Source: Ga0077555 sp031406575
Lineage (GTDB): Bacteria > Pseudomonadota > Alphaproteobacteria > Rhizobiales > Hyphomicrobiaceae
Reading direction: 5' to 3'
DNA: 64,000 nt
Assembly (NCBI GenBank): GCA_031406575.1
Contig: JANOHP010000124.1
Span: 39,710-103,709, forward strand
The notes beneath the pieces are model-generated. The model ran no database searches. It had not been told where the DNA came from and saw only the letters and a program-made list of their open reading frames with translations. Both the position numbers and the translations under genes were made by a program. Positions 8,071-16,763 of this stretch are shown piece after piece (within the stretch, counting starts at the first letter, position 1; every line of letters starts with the position of its first letter).

Positions 8071-9954
8071 TCAATGCGTCGCGCGGCGTTGACCTCCACG
8101 ACCGCGCGCTGGGCCGGCTTGATGGGCCGTTTTCTCCTCGAACAGCTCGACGAGCTTGTCGGTCATGGCACCTGCCAACTCCGACGGATCGGTGATCGTG
8201 ACGGCGCGGCGGTAATAGCGCGTCACGTCGTGACCGATGCCGATGGCGATCAGCTCCACTGGCGATTTCGTCTCGATCTCTTCGATCACTTGACGCAGAT
8301 GGCGCTCGAGGTAGCAGCCCGAGTTCACCGACAACGTGGAGTCGTCGACGGGCGCGCCGTCGGAGATCATCATCAGGATTCGCCGCTGCTCGGGCCTGCC
8401 GAGCAAACGGTTGTGCGCCCACGCGAGGGCTTCGCCGTCGATGTTTTCCTTGAGCAGGCCTTCGCGCATCATCAGCGCCAGCGAGCGCTTGGCGCGCCGC
8501 CACGGTTCGTCGGCCGTTTTGTAGATGATGTGGCGCAGATCGTTGAGGCGGCCGGGACCCGCGGGCTTGCCTGCCGCCAGCCACGCCTCGCGCGATTGTC
8601 CGCCCTTCCAGGCACGCGTCGTGAACCCCAGGATCTCCACCTTGACGCCGCACCGCTCGAGTGTGCGCGCGAGAAGATCGGCGCACGTGGCCGCCACCAT
8701 GATCGGCCGGCCACGCATGGAACCGGAGTTGTCCAGCAGCAGCGTGACGACCGTGTCCTTGAACGTGGTGTCCTGCTCACGCTTGAAGGACAGCGGAAAC
8801 ATCGGATCGAGAATGATCCGCGTCAGGCGCGCGGCATCGAGAGTGCCTTCCTCGAGGTCGAATTCCCAGGATCTGTTCTGCTGCGCCAGCAGTTTGCGCT
8901 GCAGACGATTGGCGAGCCGCGCGACGGCGCCCGACAGATTGCGCAGTTCCTTGTCCAGGAACGCCCGCAGCCGATCGAGTTCTTCGGGGTTCGACAAATC
9001 CTCGGCCGCGATCTCCTCGTCGTTGACGCGGGAGAACACCTTGTAGCCGAAGCGTTCGGGGTCATCGAGAACGCTGGTGTTGGGCCGCCACGGCTCCTTC
9101 GTGTCGGCCATCTCGTCGCCGTCGGTCTCCGTTTCGAATTCGTCGGTCTCGCCGGCTTCGGCCTCGGCGCTCTCGCCGTCATCGCTCTCGGAGCGCTGTT
9201 CGTCGGAGCTGTCCTCGCCGTCCTCGTTCTCGCCGCTTTCCTGAGACTCGGATTCGGAGCCTTCCGGCTCCTGATCGTTTTCGTCGCCCTCCTGCTGCTC
9301 GCCTTCGGCCAGTTCTTCGGTCAGCTCGAGCGACTTCAACATGTCGCGCAAAAGGCGACCAAACTTGGCCTGATCTTCGACGATCGTGTCCATCTGCGCG
9401 AACGCCTTGGCGGCTTTCTCCTCGACGAATGGACGCCACACGTCGACCAGCGCCTTGGCGTTGTCGGGCGGCGCGAGGCCTGTGAGCCGTTCGCGCACCA
9501 TCAGGGCGACCGCGTCCTCGATCGGCGCATCGTTGCGCTCGGTGACGCCCAGATAGCGGCCATGCGCATACTGGTCCTCAATCTTGGCGGTGAGGTTGCC
9601 GGCCATGCCGGACATGCGCATGGCGCCCAGTGACTCGACGCGCGCGCGCTCGGCGGCCTCGAACACCGTGCGGGCCGGACCCGCGGTCGGCGCCAAGCGT
9701 TTATGCAACTTTATGTCGTGCTTGGCGGCTGTCAGCGCGAAGCTGTCCGCCCAGCCGCGGATGACCGCAATTTCTTTGGCCGAGGGTATGCGCGAGGGCT
9801 CGGGCAGCTGCACGCTCTTGCCGTCGAGTTCGGGTTTGCCCGGCGCGTAGGTGACGTTCAATTCGTCGTCGCCCGCAATGGCGCGCGTGGCGAGCCCTAG
9901 AACCCGCTTGAACGGCTCGGACGGCGGCTCTTTTTTCTTCGGTGAGGTTGCCAT
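8071..9954 (-). CDS. cobT: cobaltochelatase subunit CobT
   Basis: VWA-domain subunit of the aerobic ATP-dependent cobaltochelatase (CobN-CobS-CobT), which inserts cobalt into hydrogenobyrinate a,c-diamide during B12 synthesis. At 627 residues it has the usual length. A very acidic Glu/Asp/Ser-rich linker spans about residues 215-290. The C-terminal VWA domain has the MIDAS motif DNSGSM, with SDGAPVDDST later. CobS lies on the same strand but is separated by a Uma2 gene and a DUF29 gene instead of being adjacent. cobN is not in the window. Confidence 0.95.
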   Translation of the reverse strand: MATSPKKKEPPSEPFKRVLGLATRAIAGDDELNVTYAPGKPELDGKSVQLPEPSRIPSAKEIAVIRGWADSFALTAAKHDIKLHKRLAPTAGPARTVFEAAERARVESLGAMRMSGMAGNLTAKIEDQYAHGRYLGVTERNDAPIEDAVALMVRERLTGLAPPDNAKALVDVWRPFVEEKAAKAFAQMDTIVEDQAKFGRLLRDMLKSLELTEELAEGEQQEGDENDQEPEGSESESQESGENEDGEDSSDEQRSESDDGESAEAEAGETDEFETETDGDEMADTKEPWRPNTSVLDDPERFGYKVFSRVNDEEIAAEDLSNPEELDRLRAFLDKELRNLSGAVARLANRLQRKLLAQQNRSWEFDLEEGTLDAARLTRIILDPMFPLSFKREQDTTFKDTVVTLLLDNSGSMRGRPIMVAATCADLLARTLERCGVKVEILGFTTRAWKGGQSREAWLAAGKPAGPGRLNDLRHIIYKTADEPWRRAKRSLALMMREGLLKENIDGEALAWAHNRLLGRPEQRRILMMISDGAPVDDSTLSVNSGCYLERHLRQVIEEIETKSPVELIAIGIGHDVTRYYRRAVTITDPSELAGAMTDKLVELFEEKTAHQAGPARGRGGQRRATH

Positions 9955-9980
9955 GGAGCGGGAGCCTGTGGTGATGCGGA

Positions 9981-10526
9981 TCAGGAAAAGATCGAAGCAA
10001 TGTCGATGTCTATGCCCGGTGGGTCGAGATTTATGCGCCCTGACGGAACGATGCTCGTCAAAATTGTACCATCGGGACGCTTATTATGATGCACGATAGG
10101 CGGCTGATCGGGATCGACGATGAGATAATGCACCACACTGGGCAACGAGAAGTATCCCGTCAGCTTTCGCCCGACATCGATGTGCTGCGTCGATGGCGAA
10201 AGCACCTCGACGACAATCACCGGATCGTTGAGTTCGAGTGCATCAGGATCGAGTCGCGTTCCGCAGAAGACCATGGCGTCGGGTTCGTAGCATGTGTCTT
10301 CGGAAACGCGAACCGTTACACCGTCAGGAATGACGATACAGGCAGAATTTGCTCGATGCACACCGTCTTGAAGAGCACGCTGAACGGCAAATTTGACCCG
10401 CGCATGCCCCACGCGTTCGGCCGCCATTTTTACAACGCTACCACTATGCAACTCCACACGAGGCTGACCTTCTGCCCAAGCCAGGAATTCATCGACTGTC
10501 ATCTTGGCACTCGGCAGCGCAGTCAT
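9981..10526 (-). CDS. Uma2 family (DUF820) PD-(D/E)XK nuclease-fold protein
   Basis: A 181-residue member of the Uma2/DUF820 family, which has a restriction-endonuclease-like fold. Visible elements are MTVDEFLAWAE at the N-terminus, YEPDAMVFC (active-site Asp), and NDPVIVVEVLSPST with the Glu of the ExL/ExK-type motif. Uma2 genes are abundant in cyanobacteria and scattered elsewhere in a transfer-like pattern; their biological role is unsettled. The start could be the second Met at 10502. It sits with a DUF29 gene between cobT and cobS, an insertion into an otherwise conserved pair. Confidence 0.85.
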   Translation of the reverse strand: MTALPSAKMTVDEFLAWAEGQPRVELHSGSVVKMAAERVGHARVKFAVQRALQDGVHRANSACIVIPDGVTVRVSEDTCYEPDAMVFCGTRLDPDALELNDPVIVVEVLSPSTQHIDVGRKLTGYFSLPSVVHYLIVDPDQPPIVHHNKRPDGTILTSIVPSGRINLDPPGIDIDIASIFS

Positions 10527-10578
10527 GTCAGTTCGGTCCAGGTTCCGGGCTCGTCATTGACGTTGTGAACACGCTTTA

Positions 10579-11061
10579 TCAGCTCGTGCGATCCGCCGAG
10601 AGCTCGATTGGTCGCGTCATCAAGTCTTCGAACGGGTAGGGGCAGGTCTCGGGAAGCACGTCGTAAGCCAGTTCGGTTTCGATCAAAGCGCGATTGCGGC
10701 CATCAGCGTAACCGTCGGCAACGGCCTCCTCCAGTTGAGACGTGAGGCCGGGAGTCTTCTTCAGGAGTTTTTCAATGCGTCGGCGCTGCTCGGCGATGGT
10801 CAGCGCCCAACTTCGGGAGTGTCGATCGGGTTGGTAGTCCCATTTGAGAAGGTGCATGGTCAGCACGGCGATCGCGCTTTCGAGCTTGTCGAGTTGCTCG
10901 TTTCCCACGTCCGACAATTCATCTGCGATGTGGACGGCATCGATTTCCTCGAAGCGTCCCTGGCGCAACAGTGCCACCTGCTCCTGCGCCCACGTGAAGA
11001 GGTCGTCCTCGTACCGCGTGGTCGAGGGCTCGTCGTTCGGTCGGATGACGGTCTTACCCAT
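10579..11061 (-). CDS. DUF29 domain-containing protein
   Basis: A 160-residue helical protein of the DUF29 family. The diagnostic features are YEDDLFTWAQEQVALLRQGRF followed by IDAVHIADELSDVG, then HLLKWDYQPDRHSRSW. The start at 11061 (MGKTV) aligns with family members; the longer frame to 11127 adds unrelated residues. DUF29 proteins co-occur with Uma2-like genes and, like them, multiply in cyanobacteria. Function is unknown. It is upstream of the Uma2 gene on the same strand with a 52-bp gap, so co-transcription is plausible. Confidence 0.85.
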   Translation of the reverse strand: MGKTVIRPNDEPSTTRYEDDLFTWAQEQVALLRQGRFEEIDAVHIADELSDVGNEQLDKLESAIAVLTMHLLKWDYQPDRHSRSWALTIAEQRRRIEKLLKKTPGLTSQLEEAVADGYADGRNRALIETELAYDVLPETCPYPFEDLMTRPIELSADRTS

Positions 11062-11156
11062 CGTTCGATCCAGTCCGGTGGCACCTTGCCATGTCACACT
11101 GTCACCGACGGCAACAGTCCTTGCCAACTACAGCGCCCCCCGTCACTCAGCCGACA

Positions 11157-12149
11157 TCACGTCAGCGCGACGTTTGCCACCGACTCGGGCAGTTCCTCGC
11201 CGAAGCAGCGTTGGTAGAACTCGGCGACGAGGGGGCGCTCGAGATCGTCGCACTTGTTGATGAAGGTCAGCCGGAAGGCGAAGCCGACGGAGCCGAAGAT
11301 CTCGGCGTTCTCGGCCCAGGTGATGACGGTGCGCGGGCTCATCACGGTCGACAGGTCGCCATTGATGAAGGCCGAACGCGTCAGATCGGCGACGCGCACC
11401 ATGTTGTTGACGACCTTTTTCTTGGCGTCGCTCTTGTTGTAGGACTTGGCCTTGGACAACACGATGCCGACCTCGTCGTCGTGCGGCAGATAGTTGAGCG
11501 CGGCGACGATCGACCAGCGGTCCATCTGACCTTGGTTGATCTGCTGGGTGCCGTGGTAGAGGCCCGACGTGTCGCCCAGACCGATGGTGTTGGTCGTCGA
11601 GAACAGCCGGAACGCGGGATGCGGGCGGATCACCTTCGACTGATCGAGTAGCGTCAACTTGCCCGAAACTTCAAGTACGCGCTGGATCACGAACATGACG
11701 TCTGGCCGGCCGGCGTCATACTCGTCGAAGCACAGCGCGACGTTGTTCTGCAGCGCCCAGGGTAGGATGCCCTCGCGGAACTCGGTCACCTGCTTGCCGT
11801 CCTTCAGCACGATCGCATCCTTGCCGATGAGATCGATGCGCGAGACATGGCTGTCGAGGTTGACGCGCACGCACGGCCAATTGAGGCGGGCGGCGACCTG
11901 CTCGATGTGGGTCGATTTACCGGTGCCGTGGTAGCCCTGGATCATGACGCGGCGGTTGTGCTTGAACCCGGCCAGGATCGCCAGCGTCACCTCTTTGTTG
12001 AAGAGGTAGTCCGGGTCCAAATCAGGGACGTGGGAGTCCGCCTTGGCGTAGGCCGGCACTTCCAGGTCGGAATCAATTCCGAACACCTGGCGAACCGACA
12101 CTTTCATTTCCGGCATGCCGGGAACCCCGGCTTCAGATGGCGCGCGCAT
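11157..12149 (-). CDS. cobS: cobaltochelatase subunit CobS
   Basis: AAA+ ATPase subunit of the aerobic cobaltochelatase, partner of CobT. It is 330 residues long. VRQVFGIDSDLEVPAY and LDPDYLFNKEVTLAIL at the N-terminus are family hallmarks. Walker A is GYHGTGKSTH and Walker B is LCFDEYD; sensor-type residues follow in RLFSTTNTIGLGD. The start could also be the Met at 12116. The J-domain gene lies upstream on the same strand, and two accessory genes separate cobS from cobT. Confidence 0.95.
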   Translation of the reverse strand: MRAPSEAGVPGMPEMKVSVRQVFGIDSDLEVPAYAKADSHVPDLDPDYLFNKEVTLAILAGFKHNRRVMIQGYHGTGKSTHIEQVAARLNWPCVRVNLDSHVSRIDLIGKDAIVLKDGKQVTEFREGILPWALQNNVALCFDEYDAGRPDVMFVIQRVLEVSGKLTLLDQSKVIRPHPAFRLFSTTNTIGLGDTSGLYHGTQQINQGQMDRWSIVAALNYLPHDDEVGIVLSKAKSYNKSDAKKKVVNNMVRVADLTRSAFINGDLSTVMSPRTVITWAENAEIFGSVGFAFRLTFINKCDDLERPLVAEFYQRCFGEELPESVANVALT

Positions 12150-12233
12150 TCTCTGCTGATCCCGATCTAGTTGCCTCGCGGCGGGGCTGCCGCTCGAGAG
12201 GGCAGATGGCGCCGAATTTTATGATGAGGCAGA

Positions 12234-12860
12234 TCAGACCAGACCTGCCTGCTTGAGATAGTTATAGGCTTGGATGATCTCACGCAACTTCTCTTCCGAC
12301 CCCGTATCGCCGCCGTTCGCATCGGGGTGGTGGCGCTTCACGAGTTCCTTGAAGCGCGCCTTGATCATCGATTTTCCCGCCGTTTCCGGCAGGTGCATTG
12401 CCTCGAGGGCCTTGCGCTCCAAAGACTTCAGCACGCGGCGTGGCGCATCGTCATCTGTTTTGGCTTTTTTACCGGCTCCACCCAGAAAATCGTGAGGATC
12501 GGACGTTTTGCGACCGAACCTGGAATGGCGCGGTTCGCCCGGAGGCGCCTCGTTCGGGGCTTGGGTACCGTTCTCGCCCAACTTCCACGTCGGCCGGTGA
12601 CCCGTGAGCGCACTTTTCTGAAAGTCGGCGACCTCGTCGTCACTCATGCCTTGAAAATAGTTGTACGACGCGTTGAATTGCCGCACATGATCGATACAAA
12701 AGACCAAGTAGTCGCCGTCTCGTCCACGGCCACGCGGGGCGCGATGTGCGCCGGGCGCACCGCAGCCCTTCCATTGGCATGCCTCCACGATCGGAGGTTT
12801 CACCTCCGCCTTCCGGGATGCAATCCGGATGCTGTCGAAATATTTCGAGTCGAGCTTCAT
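12234..12860 (-). CDS. J-domain (DnaJ-like) protein
   Basis: A 208-residue protein with a C-terminal J domain: IKARFKELVKRHHPDANGGD contains the HPD tripeptide that stimulates Hsp70 ATPase. The N-terminal half starts MKLDSKYFDSIRI and includes CQWKGCGAPGAHRAP with two close cysteines, a form common in alphaproteobacterial J proteins encoded next to bolA and cobS. The start at 12860 is chosen because family members begin with this MKLDS sequence. It is divergent from bolA and upstream of cobS. Confidence 0.88.
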   Translation of the reverse strand: MKLDSKYFDSIRIASRKAEVKPPIVEACQWKGCGAPGAHRAPRGRGRDGDYLVFCIDHVRQFNASYNYFQGMSDDEVADFQKSALTGHRPTWKLGENGTQAPNEAPPGEPRHSRFGRKTSDPHDFLGGAGKKAKTDDDAPRRVLKSLERKALEAMHLPETAGKSMIKARFKELVKRHHPDANGGDTGSEEKLREIIQAYNYLKQAGLV

Positions 12861-13016
12861 CGTGGGCCGAGTATGATCCATTGGGACGGCCCGATACAAG
12901 GATACCGTCGCACCTCGTCGAGCCGGTCTGACTGCCATTTGCGGTCTCGTTGCGACCAGCCCTACCACAAACGCCTGCCGAGTGAAATTTGGCATGCTGA
13001 ACGTAAAGAGATTGGC

Positions 13017-13292
13017 ATGAGCCTAGAGCAGAGCATGCGCGAGACCCTGATGATAGCCCTCGAGCCGACGCGGCTCGACGTGGTCAACGAGTCGCATCTG
13101 CACGCGCGTCATGCGGGCTCCCCTGGCACGGGCGAGAGCCACTTCCGGTTGCTCGTCGTTTCCGGGTTGTTCGAGGGACGCAGCCGGTTGGAGCGTCATC
13201 GCATGGTCAATGAAGCGTTGGCCGACTTCCTGAAAAACAAAATTCACGCGCTCGCCATCAAGGCCTTTGCGCCGGGTGAGCCCATTCGCTGA
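13017..13292 (+). CDS. bolA: BolA family protein
   Basis: A 91-residue BolA-fold protein. BolA proteins partner monothiol glutaredoxins in iron-sulfur/iron homeostasis and affect morphology under stress. The pattern HLHARHAGSPGTGESHFRLLVVS, then RLERHRMVNEAL and KIHALAIKAFAPGE, is the family signature. The invariant His of RHRMV is present. The ATG at 13017 follows an AAGAGAT-like purine stretch. Transcription is divergent from the J-domain gene, a typical alphaproteobacterial arrangement. Confidence 0.92.
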   Translation: MSLEQSMRETLMIALEPTRLDVVNESHLHARHAGSPGTGESHFRLLVVSGLFEGRSRLERHRMVNEALADFLKNKIHALAIKAFAPGEPIR

Positions 13293-13339
13293 ACCCAATT
13301 CTGGAACCGAGCACAGGCGACACGAGGGGATTGACCGCC

Positions 13340-14077
13340 ATGGACGAGCATCGCATTGAAGCCGCCGCCGGGCGCCTCGTCGCCGCTCGTCGCGCGGGCC
13401 AGCGGGTGCAATTGTCGCCCGAGGAGACCCCGCGCGACTTCACCGAAGGCTTTGCGCTCCAAGACGCGGTCGTTGCTCAATTGGGGCAGCGCCCGATTGG
13501 TTGGAAACTTCTGGTGCCGGACGGCACGGTCGTGTTCGCGCCGATCCTGGCCTCCGATGAAGTGCCGGTGGGCGGGACGTGGCGCGTGCATGGCGGACAG
13601 CCAGCGGGCATCGAAGTGGAGATTGCCTTCCGCATGGGCGCCACCGTGCCCGCCACCGCGACCCTCGAGCAGGTGCTCGACGCTGTCGCTTCGGCCCATG
13701 TCGTATTCGAACTCTGCCAGAGTCGCCTCGCCGACCCCGCCAATGTGCCACGTCACGTCGGCCTTGCCGACAGCGTCTCGAATGCGGGAGTCGTGGTCGG
13801 GGACGCCATCCCCGGTTGGCGCAAGAAAGACATGCGCCAAATCCCCGGTCGGCTGAACGTGGACGGCAAAGTTCACATGGAAGGCAAGAGCGTCGACCCC
13901 GTGCACATCCTCTCACTTGTGCCGGCCGCGCTGGCCAGCCGTGGCAAGAAACTCGAGGCCGGTCAGGTTATCATCACGGGTAGCCTCGTCGGCATGAATT
14001 GGCTCGACGGTAGTCACGACCTCGAAGGCGTCATCGAGGGCTGCGGTCGCGTGGCGTGTCGCTTGGAGGCGGTCTAG
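13340..14077 (+). CDS. 2-keto-4-pentenoate hydratase / FAH-like family protein
   Basis: A 245-residue enzyme related to MhpD/2-oxopent-4-enoate hydratase and 4-oxalocrotonate decarboxylase. These use a divalent metal bound by an E-x-E pair, here in IEVEIAFRMG, followed by the C-terminal GQVIITGSLVGMNWL. The N-terminal RRAGQRVQLSPEE and GFALQDAV are typical of the hydratase group. ATG 13340 is chosen over TTG 13331 because the GAGGGGA ribosome site at about 13324 is correctly spaced only for 13340. No other meta-cleavage genes are nearby, so the physiological substrate is open. Confidence 0.82.
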   Translation: MDEHRIEAAAGRLVAARRAGQRVQLSPEETPRDFTEGFALQDAVVAQLGQRPIGWKLLVPDGTVVFAPILASDEVPVGGTWRVHGGQPAGIEVEIAFRMGATVPATATLEQVLDAVASAHVVFELCQSRLADPANVPRHVGLADSVSNAGVVVGDAIPGWRKKDMRQIPGRLNVDGKVHMEGKSVDPVHILSLVPAALASRGKKLEAGQVIITGSLVGMNWLDGSHDLEGVIEGCGRVACRLEAV

Positions 14078-14223
14078 GAATCGTTGACCACGCGGGTTTC
14101 GTGGAAGGCACGGTGACGACAACCGAGGCGAGAGTGAAGGCGCTGGATTGAGAAAGTCGAAATCGCGCCATTGCTTCGTCGATCGAGCAGGCGCCAACCA
14201 GAGCGCCCGCCCGTTAATCATGC

Positions 14224-14457
14224 TTACCGCTTGTTCGTCTGCTGCCAGATCGCATAGGCGGTGGTGACCAGGGCTGTCAGGATCATGGTGCCGAGGATGT
14301 CGGGGCGTTGGATGAGGTTCAGCCACATGTTGATGCCGATCCAATAGCCGCCGCGCGACGTGAGCAGGCTGTTGGTCACCACGATGATGAAGACGACGGC
14401 CATCGTCAGGCCCGTCGCGATGGCGACGTCGGTGAGTTTCTTGGTCAGTGGCGACAT
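14224..14457 (-). CDS. small two-helix membrane protein
   Basis: A 77-residue protein with two hydrophobic segments, about residues 14-32 (TGLTMAVVFIIVVTNSLL) and 55-70 (GTMILTALVTTAYAIW), joined by a short polar loop containing GGYWIGINMWLNL. The family is not recognised. The ATG at 14457 is used because upstream sequence is not membrane-like. It stands alone, convergent with the hydratase-like gene. Confidence 0.6.
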   Translation of the reverse strand: MSPLTKKLTDVAIATGLTMAVVFIIVVTNSLLTSRGGYWIGINMWLNLIQRPDILGTMILTALVTTAYAIWQQTNKR

Positions 14458-14634
14458 GGTGCAAATCCCCGTTCCGTGTTCGCTTTCCCGCGATGAGCCC
14501 GAGAAAGTGAACGAGGTCTTAATATGATTCGCTCCCGTTCGGCGGCGAGCGCCGCACGGAGTCAAGCTGCTGTGGCGATTAATGCACAGTGCCCTGAGGG
14601 TGAAATCCAGCGATTCGCGGGTGCTTGGCCCACC

Positions 14635-14883
14635 TCAGTAGGTGAGTGCTGCCTTGATGGCGACCAGTTCCACGCGCCCATCCGCATACTCCTCATAGGA
14701 GTGTCCTGACCGGCGATACCAGTAGCGGCTGTTGGATTCGTCGGGTTCGAGCTTGTGCAGGCAGGCGTGCAGCCAGCACGCTGTTGCATCCCCTTCATGC
14801 TTCTGCACGATCGCATGGGCAGCATCCCAATTCCCGGCCACGGCCGCTTCGGCTGCGGCAATCAAGTCGTCGCGGAGCACCAT
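14635..14883 (-). CDS. conserved small protein of unknown function
   Basis: An 82-residue soluble protein containing NWDAAHAIVQKHEGD, ACWLHACLHKLEPDESNSRYWYRRSG and a C-terminal AIKAAL. This DAAH...LH.LE.D..NSRYWYRR pattern recurs in small proteobacterial proteins without an assigned function and suggests an alpha-helical repeat fold. It overlaps the 3' end of queC by 22 bp, so it is probably co-transcribed with it, but a role in queuosine synthesis is not implied. Confidence 0.7.
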   Translation of the reverse strand: MVLRDDLIAAAEAAVAGNWDAAHAIVQKHEGDATACWLHACLHKLEPDESNSRYWYRRSGHSYEEYADGRVELVAIKAALTY

Positions 14884-15566
14884 TCCTCCCATCCCTTCTG
14901 TCGAAGTGTGCAGGCGGGGCAGGTGGCGCACCCGTAGCCCCAGGCATGGCGCGCACCACGGCCGCCCAGATAACACGACACCGTCTGCTCGAGAATGAGA
15001 TCGACAAGGGGCGTGCCGCCTAGCTGTTCCGCCATGGCCCAGGTCTCGGCTTTGGTCTTCCACATCAGCGGCGTCTCGATCGTGTAGGGCCGATCCATGC
15101 CCAGCGCGAGCGACTTGGCCAACGTCTGCAACGTCTCGTCGCGGCAATCGGGGTAGCCCGAATAATCCGTCTCACACATGCCGCCGATCAGGACGGTGAT
15201 CCCGCGCCGCCAAGCCAATGCAGCCGCATAGGCGAAGAACAGCAGGTTGCGGCCGGGCACGAATGTGTTCGGCAGGCCAGTCGCACTCACCTCGAAGGCG
15301 ACGTCGCGCGTCAGGCTGGTTTCACTGATCGCGCCGAGCGTGGGCAACGCCAGCAGATGATCGGCGCCCAGGCGCATGGCCCAGCGTGCGCCGAAGGAGG
15401 GGAGCGACTTCAGCACCTCGACCCGCTGCTGCAACTCGTGCCGGTGCCGCTGCCCATAATCGAACCCGACCGTCTCGACTTGGTTGTAGCGCTCGAGCGC
15501 CCAGGCGAGGCAGACGGTCGAATCTTGGCCGCCTGAAAAAAGAACGAGCGCGCGGGTGTTCGCCAT
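14862..15566 (-). CDS. queC: 7-cyano-7-deazaguanine synthase QueC
   Basis: Converts 7-carboxy-7-deazaguanine to preQ0 using ATP and ammonia, in queuosine biosynthesis. The PP-loop pyrophosphatase motif ALVLFSGGQDSTVCL is at the N-terminus, followed by DYGQRHRHEL and VPGRNLLFFAYAAALA. The C-terminal zinc site is visible as one Cys in SCYLGGRG and three in GCATCPACTLR. Length (234 residues) is normal. Other que genes are absent nearby; the small overlapping gene downstream is of unknown function. Confidence 0.95.
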   Translation of the reverse strand: MANTRALVLFSGGQDSTVCLAWALERYNQVETVGFDYGQRHRHELQQRVEVLKSLPSFGARWAMRLGADHLLALPTLGAISETSLTRDVAFEVSATGLPNTFVPGRNLLFFAYAAALAWRRGITVLIGGMCETDYSGYPDCRDETLQTLAKSLALGMDRPYTIETPLMWKTKAETWAMAEQLGGTPLVDLILEQTVSCYLGGRGARHAWGYGCATCPACTLRQKGWEEWCSATT

Positions 15567-15611
15567 CGGCTTGGTCGACTCCGGTGTTGGAAGAGAGGGT
15601 TATTACGTGGT

Positions 15612-16337
15612 TCAGCGCTTGGTGGCGATCCCAGACACCATCCGGCCACGTACCTCGGGAAGGGTCATCTCACGTGGATGAAAAACCCGCGACTCCAGAA
15701 AATGCCCCGTCAGCCGAAAACCGTTGTCGATGTCGTCGGGGCCGGTGATGCCACCCTGTCGACCGATGAGAAAGCCCGGCAACGGCAGGAGTCGATCCCG
15801 ATAGGGCTCACCGGCAGAGGCCGAAACCGCGCGGCCCGACTTCGGCGAGACCCACACGAGGTTGTCGTTGGTGCCGGTCGCCGCACAATGGGAAAGGTCG
15901 AGGCCGAACCCCAAATCCGTCAGCAACGCCATTTCCCAGCGCACCATCAGCGCCGGCCACACGGACGCATCGTCGAGAAACCCCAGCACGAAGAGGGTGA
16001 TCTCGTAGAGGTTGGAATGGGGGTCACGCTCCGGCAACAGCCGGGTGAGCATCGCCATCGAGGACAGGGCCGCGAGCGCTGCACCGTCGTGCATGAGCTC
16101 GCCGCCGAACCCTCGTCGCAGTTCCAACGTGAAAAACCCCAGATGCTCGGCCAACCGCGCCTTCCAGGTGACGTCGACGTGATTTCCGGTCTGCAGCACC
16201 GGCCGTAGGCGTCGCGAGCGGCCCCCATGCACCAGACCAACGCAGCGCCCATGCGTTCGCGTAAAAATTTCGACCACGGCAGCGGTTTCGCCCTGAGCGC
16301 GTACCGAGAGGATGATGCCTTCGTCCGTCCAGTCCAT
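15612..16337 (-). CDS. recO: DNA repair protein RecO
   Basis: Recombination mediator of the RecFOR pathway that helps load RecA on SSB-coated DNA. The 241-residue protein opens with the OB-fold start WTDEGIILSVRAQGE and EIFTRTHGRCVGLVHGGRSRR. Middle elements include LEHLGFF-like AEHLGFFTLEL and FVLGFLDD; the usual C-terminal helical half follows. The gene is downstream of era and of a small secreted-protein gene, in the order rnc-era-recO common to alphaproteobacteria. Confidence 0.92.
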   Translation of the reverse strand: MDWTDEGIILSVRAQGETAAVVEIFTRTHGRCVGLVHGGRSRRLRPVLQTGNHVDVTWKARLAEHLGFFTLELRRGFGGELMHDGAALAALSSMAMLTRLLPERDPHSNLYEITLFVLGFLDDASVWPALMVRWEMALLTDLGFGLDLSHCAATGTNDNLVWVSPKSGRAVSASAGEPYRDRLLPLPGFLIGRQGGITGPDDIDNGFRLTGHFLESRVFHPREMTLPEVRGRMVSGIATKR

Positions 16338-16385
16338 GACCTGCGTTTCTGGCCCGCGCGTTGTCGTGCGTTCGGTGCCGGGCGT

Positions 16386-16760
16386 TCAAGTTTCCAGCGG
16401 GTTGCCGCGCGTGCCGGGCTTGGGTGGCGTCGTGCCGGGCACTTGCCGGATCGTGCAGGGCTGACCGGTCACGGCACAGGAGTGCATGCCCGCCGCCGAC
16501 TTCGTGCAGAACACGCGGCGGTTTTCAGCGAGTTGCCACCGGGTGAAGGTCTGGCCATGTAGTCCGGCTTTCGATATCCATGCCGCCATCGCCTTGCGCC
16601 GCGCCCCTATCTCCGAGGTCGGATCCTCGCCGACGACGTTGATGGCTGACTGGCATTGCCGCACGGCGGCCTGCGTGGGTGAGAGGCATGCGGCCGTTCC
16701 CGAGCCGATCCCGATGATCACGCCCAAGGCATACCGGACATACGGCCAGGCCATCGCCAT
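16386..16760 (-). CDS. small exported protein of unknown function
   Basis: A 124-residue protein with a hydrophobic N-terminal segment (YVRYALGVIIGIGSGTAACL, about residues 7-26) that resembles a signal peptide or lipoprotein signal. The mature part has Cys residues in VRQCQSA, VFCTKSAAG, HSCAVTG and PCTIRQ, consistent with disulfides in the periplasm, and a Pro-rich tail. The family is not recognised. It starts 3 bp after the era stop and lies before recO, so it sits inside the era-recO transcription unit. Confidence 0.6.
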   Translation of the reverse strand: MAMAWPYVRYALGVIIGIGSGTAACLSPTQAAVRQCQSAINVVGEDPTSEIGARRKAMAAWISKAGLHGQTFTRWQLAENRRVFCTKSAAGMHSCAVTGQPCTIRQVPGTTPPKPGTRGNPLET

Positions 16761-16763
16761 GCG

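Noticed and set aside
7645..9633. 662-codon open frame on the plus strand
   Set aside because: Its hydrophobic-looking stretch (ALGALFVGAVLAVLVLAAFL) is only the complement of the acidic linker codons of cobT; there is no start site and cobT is certain.
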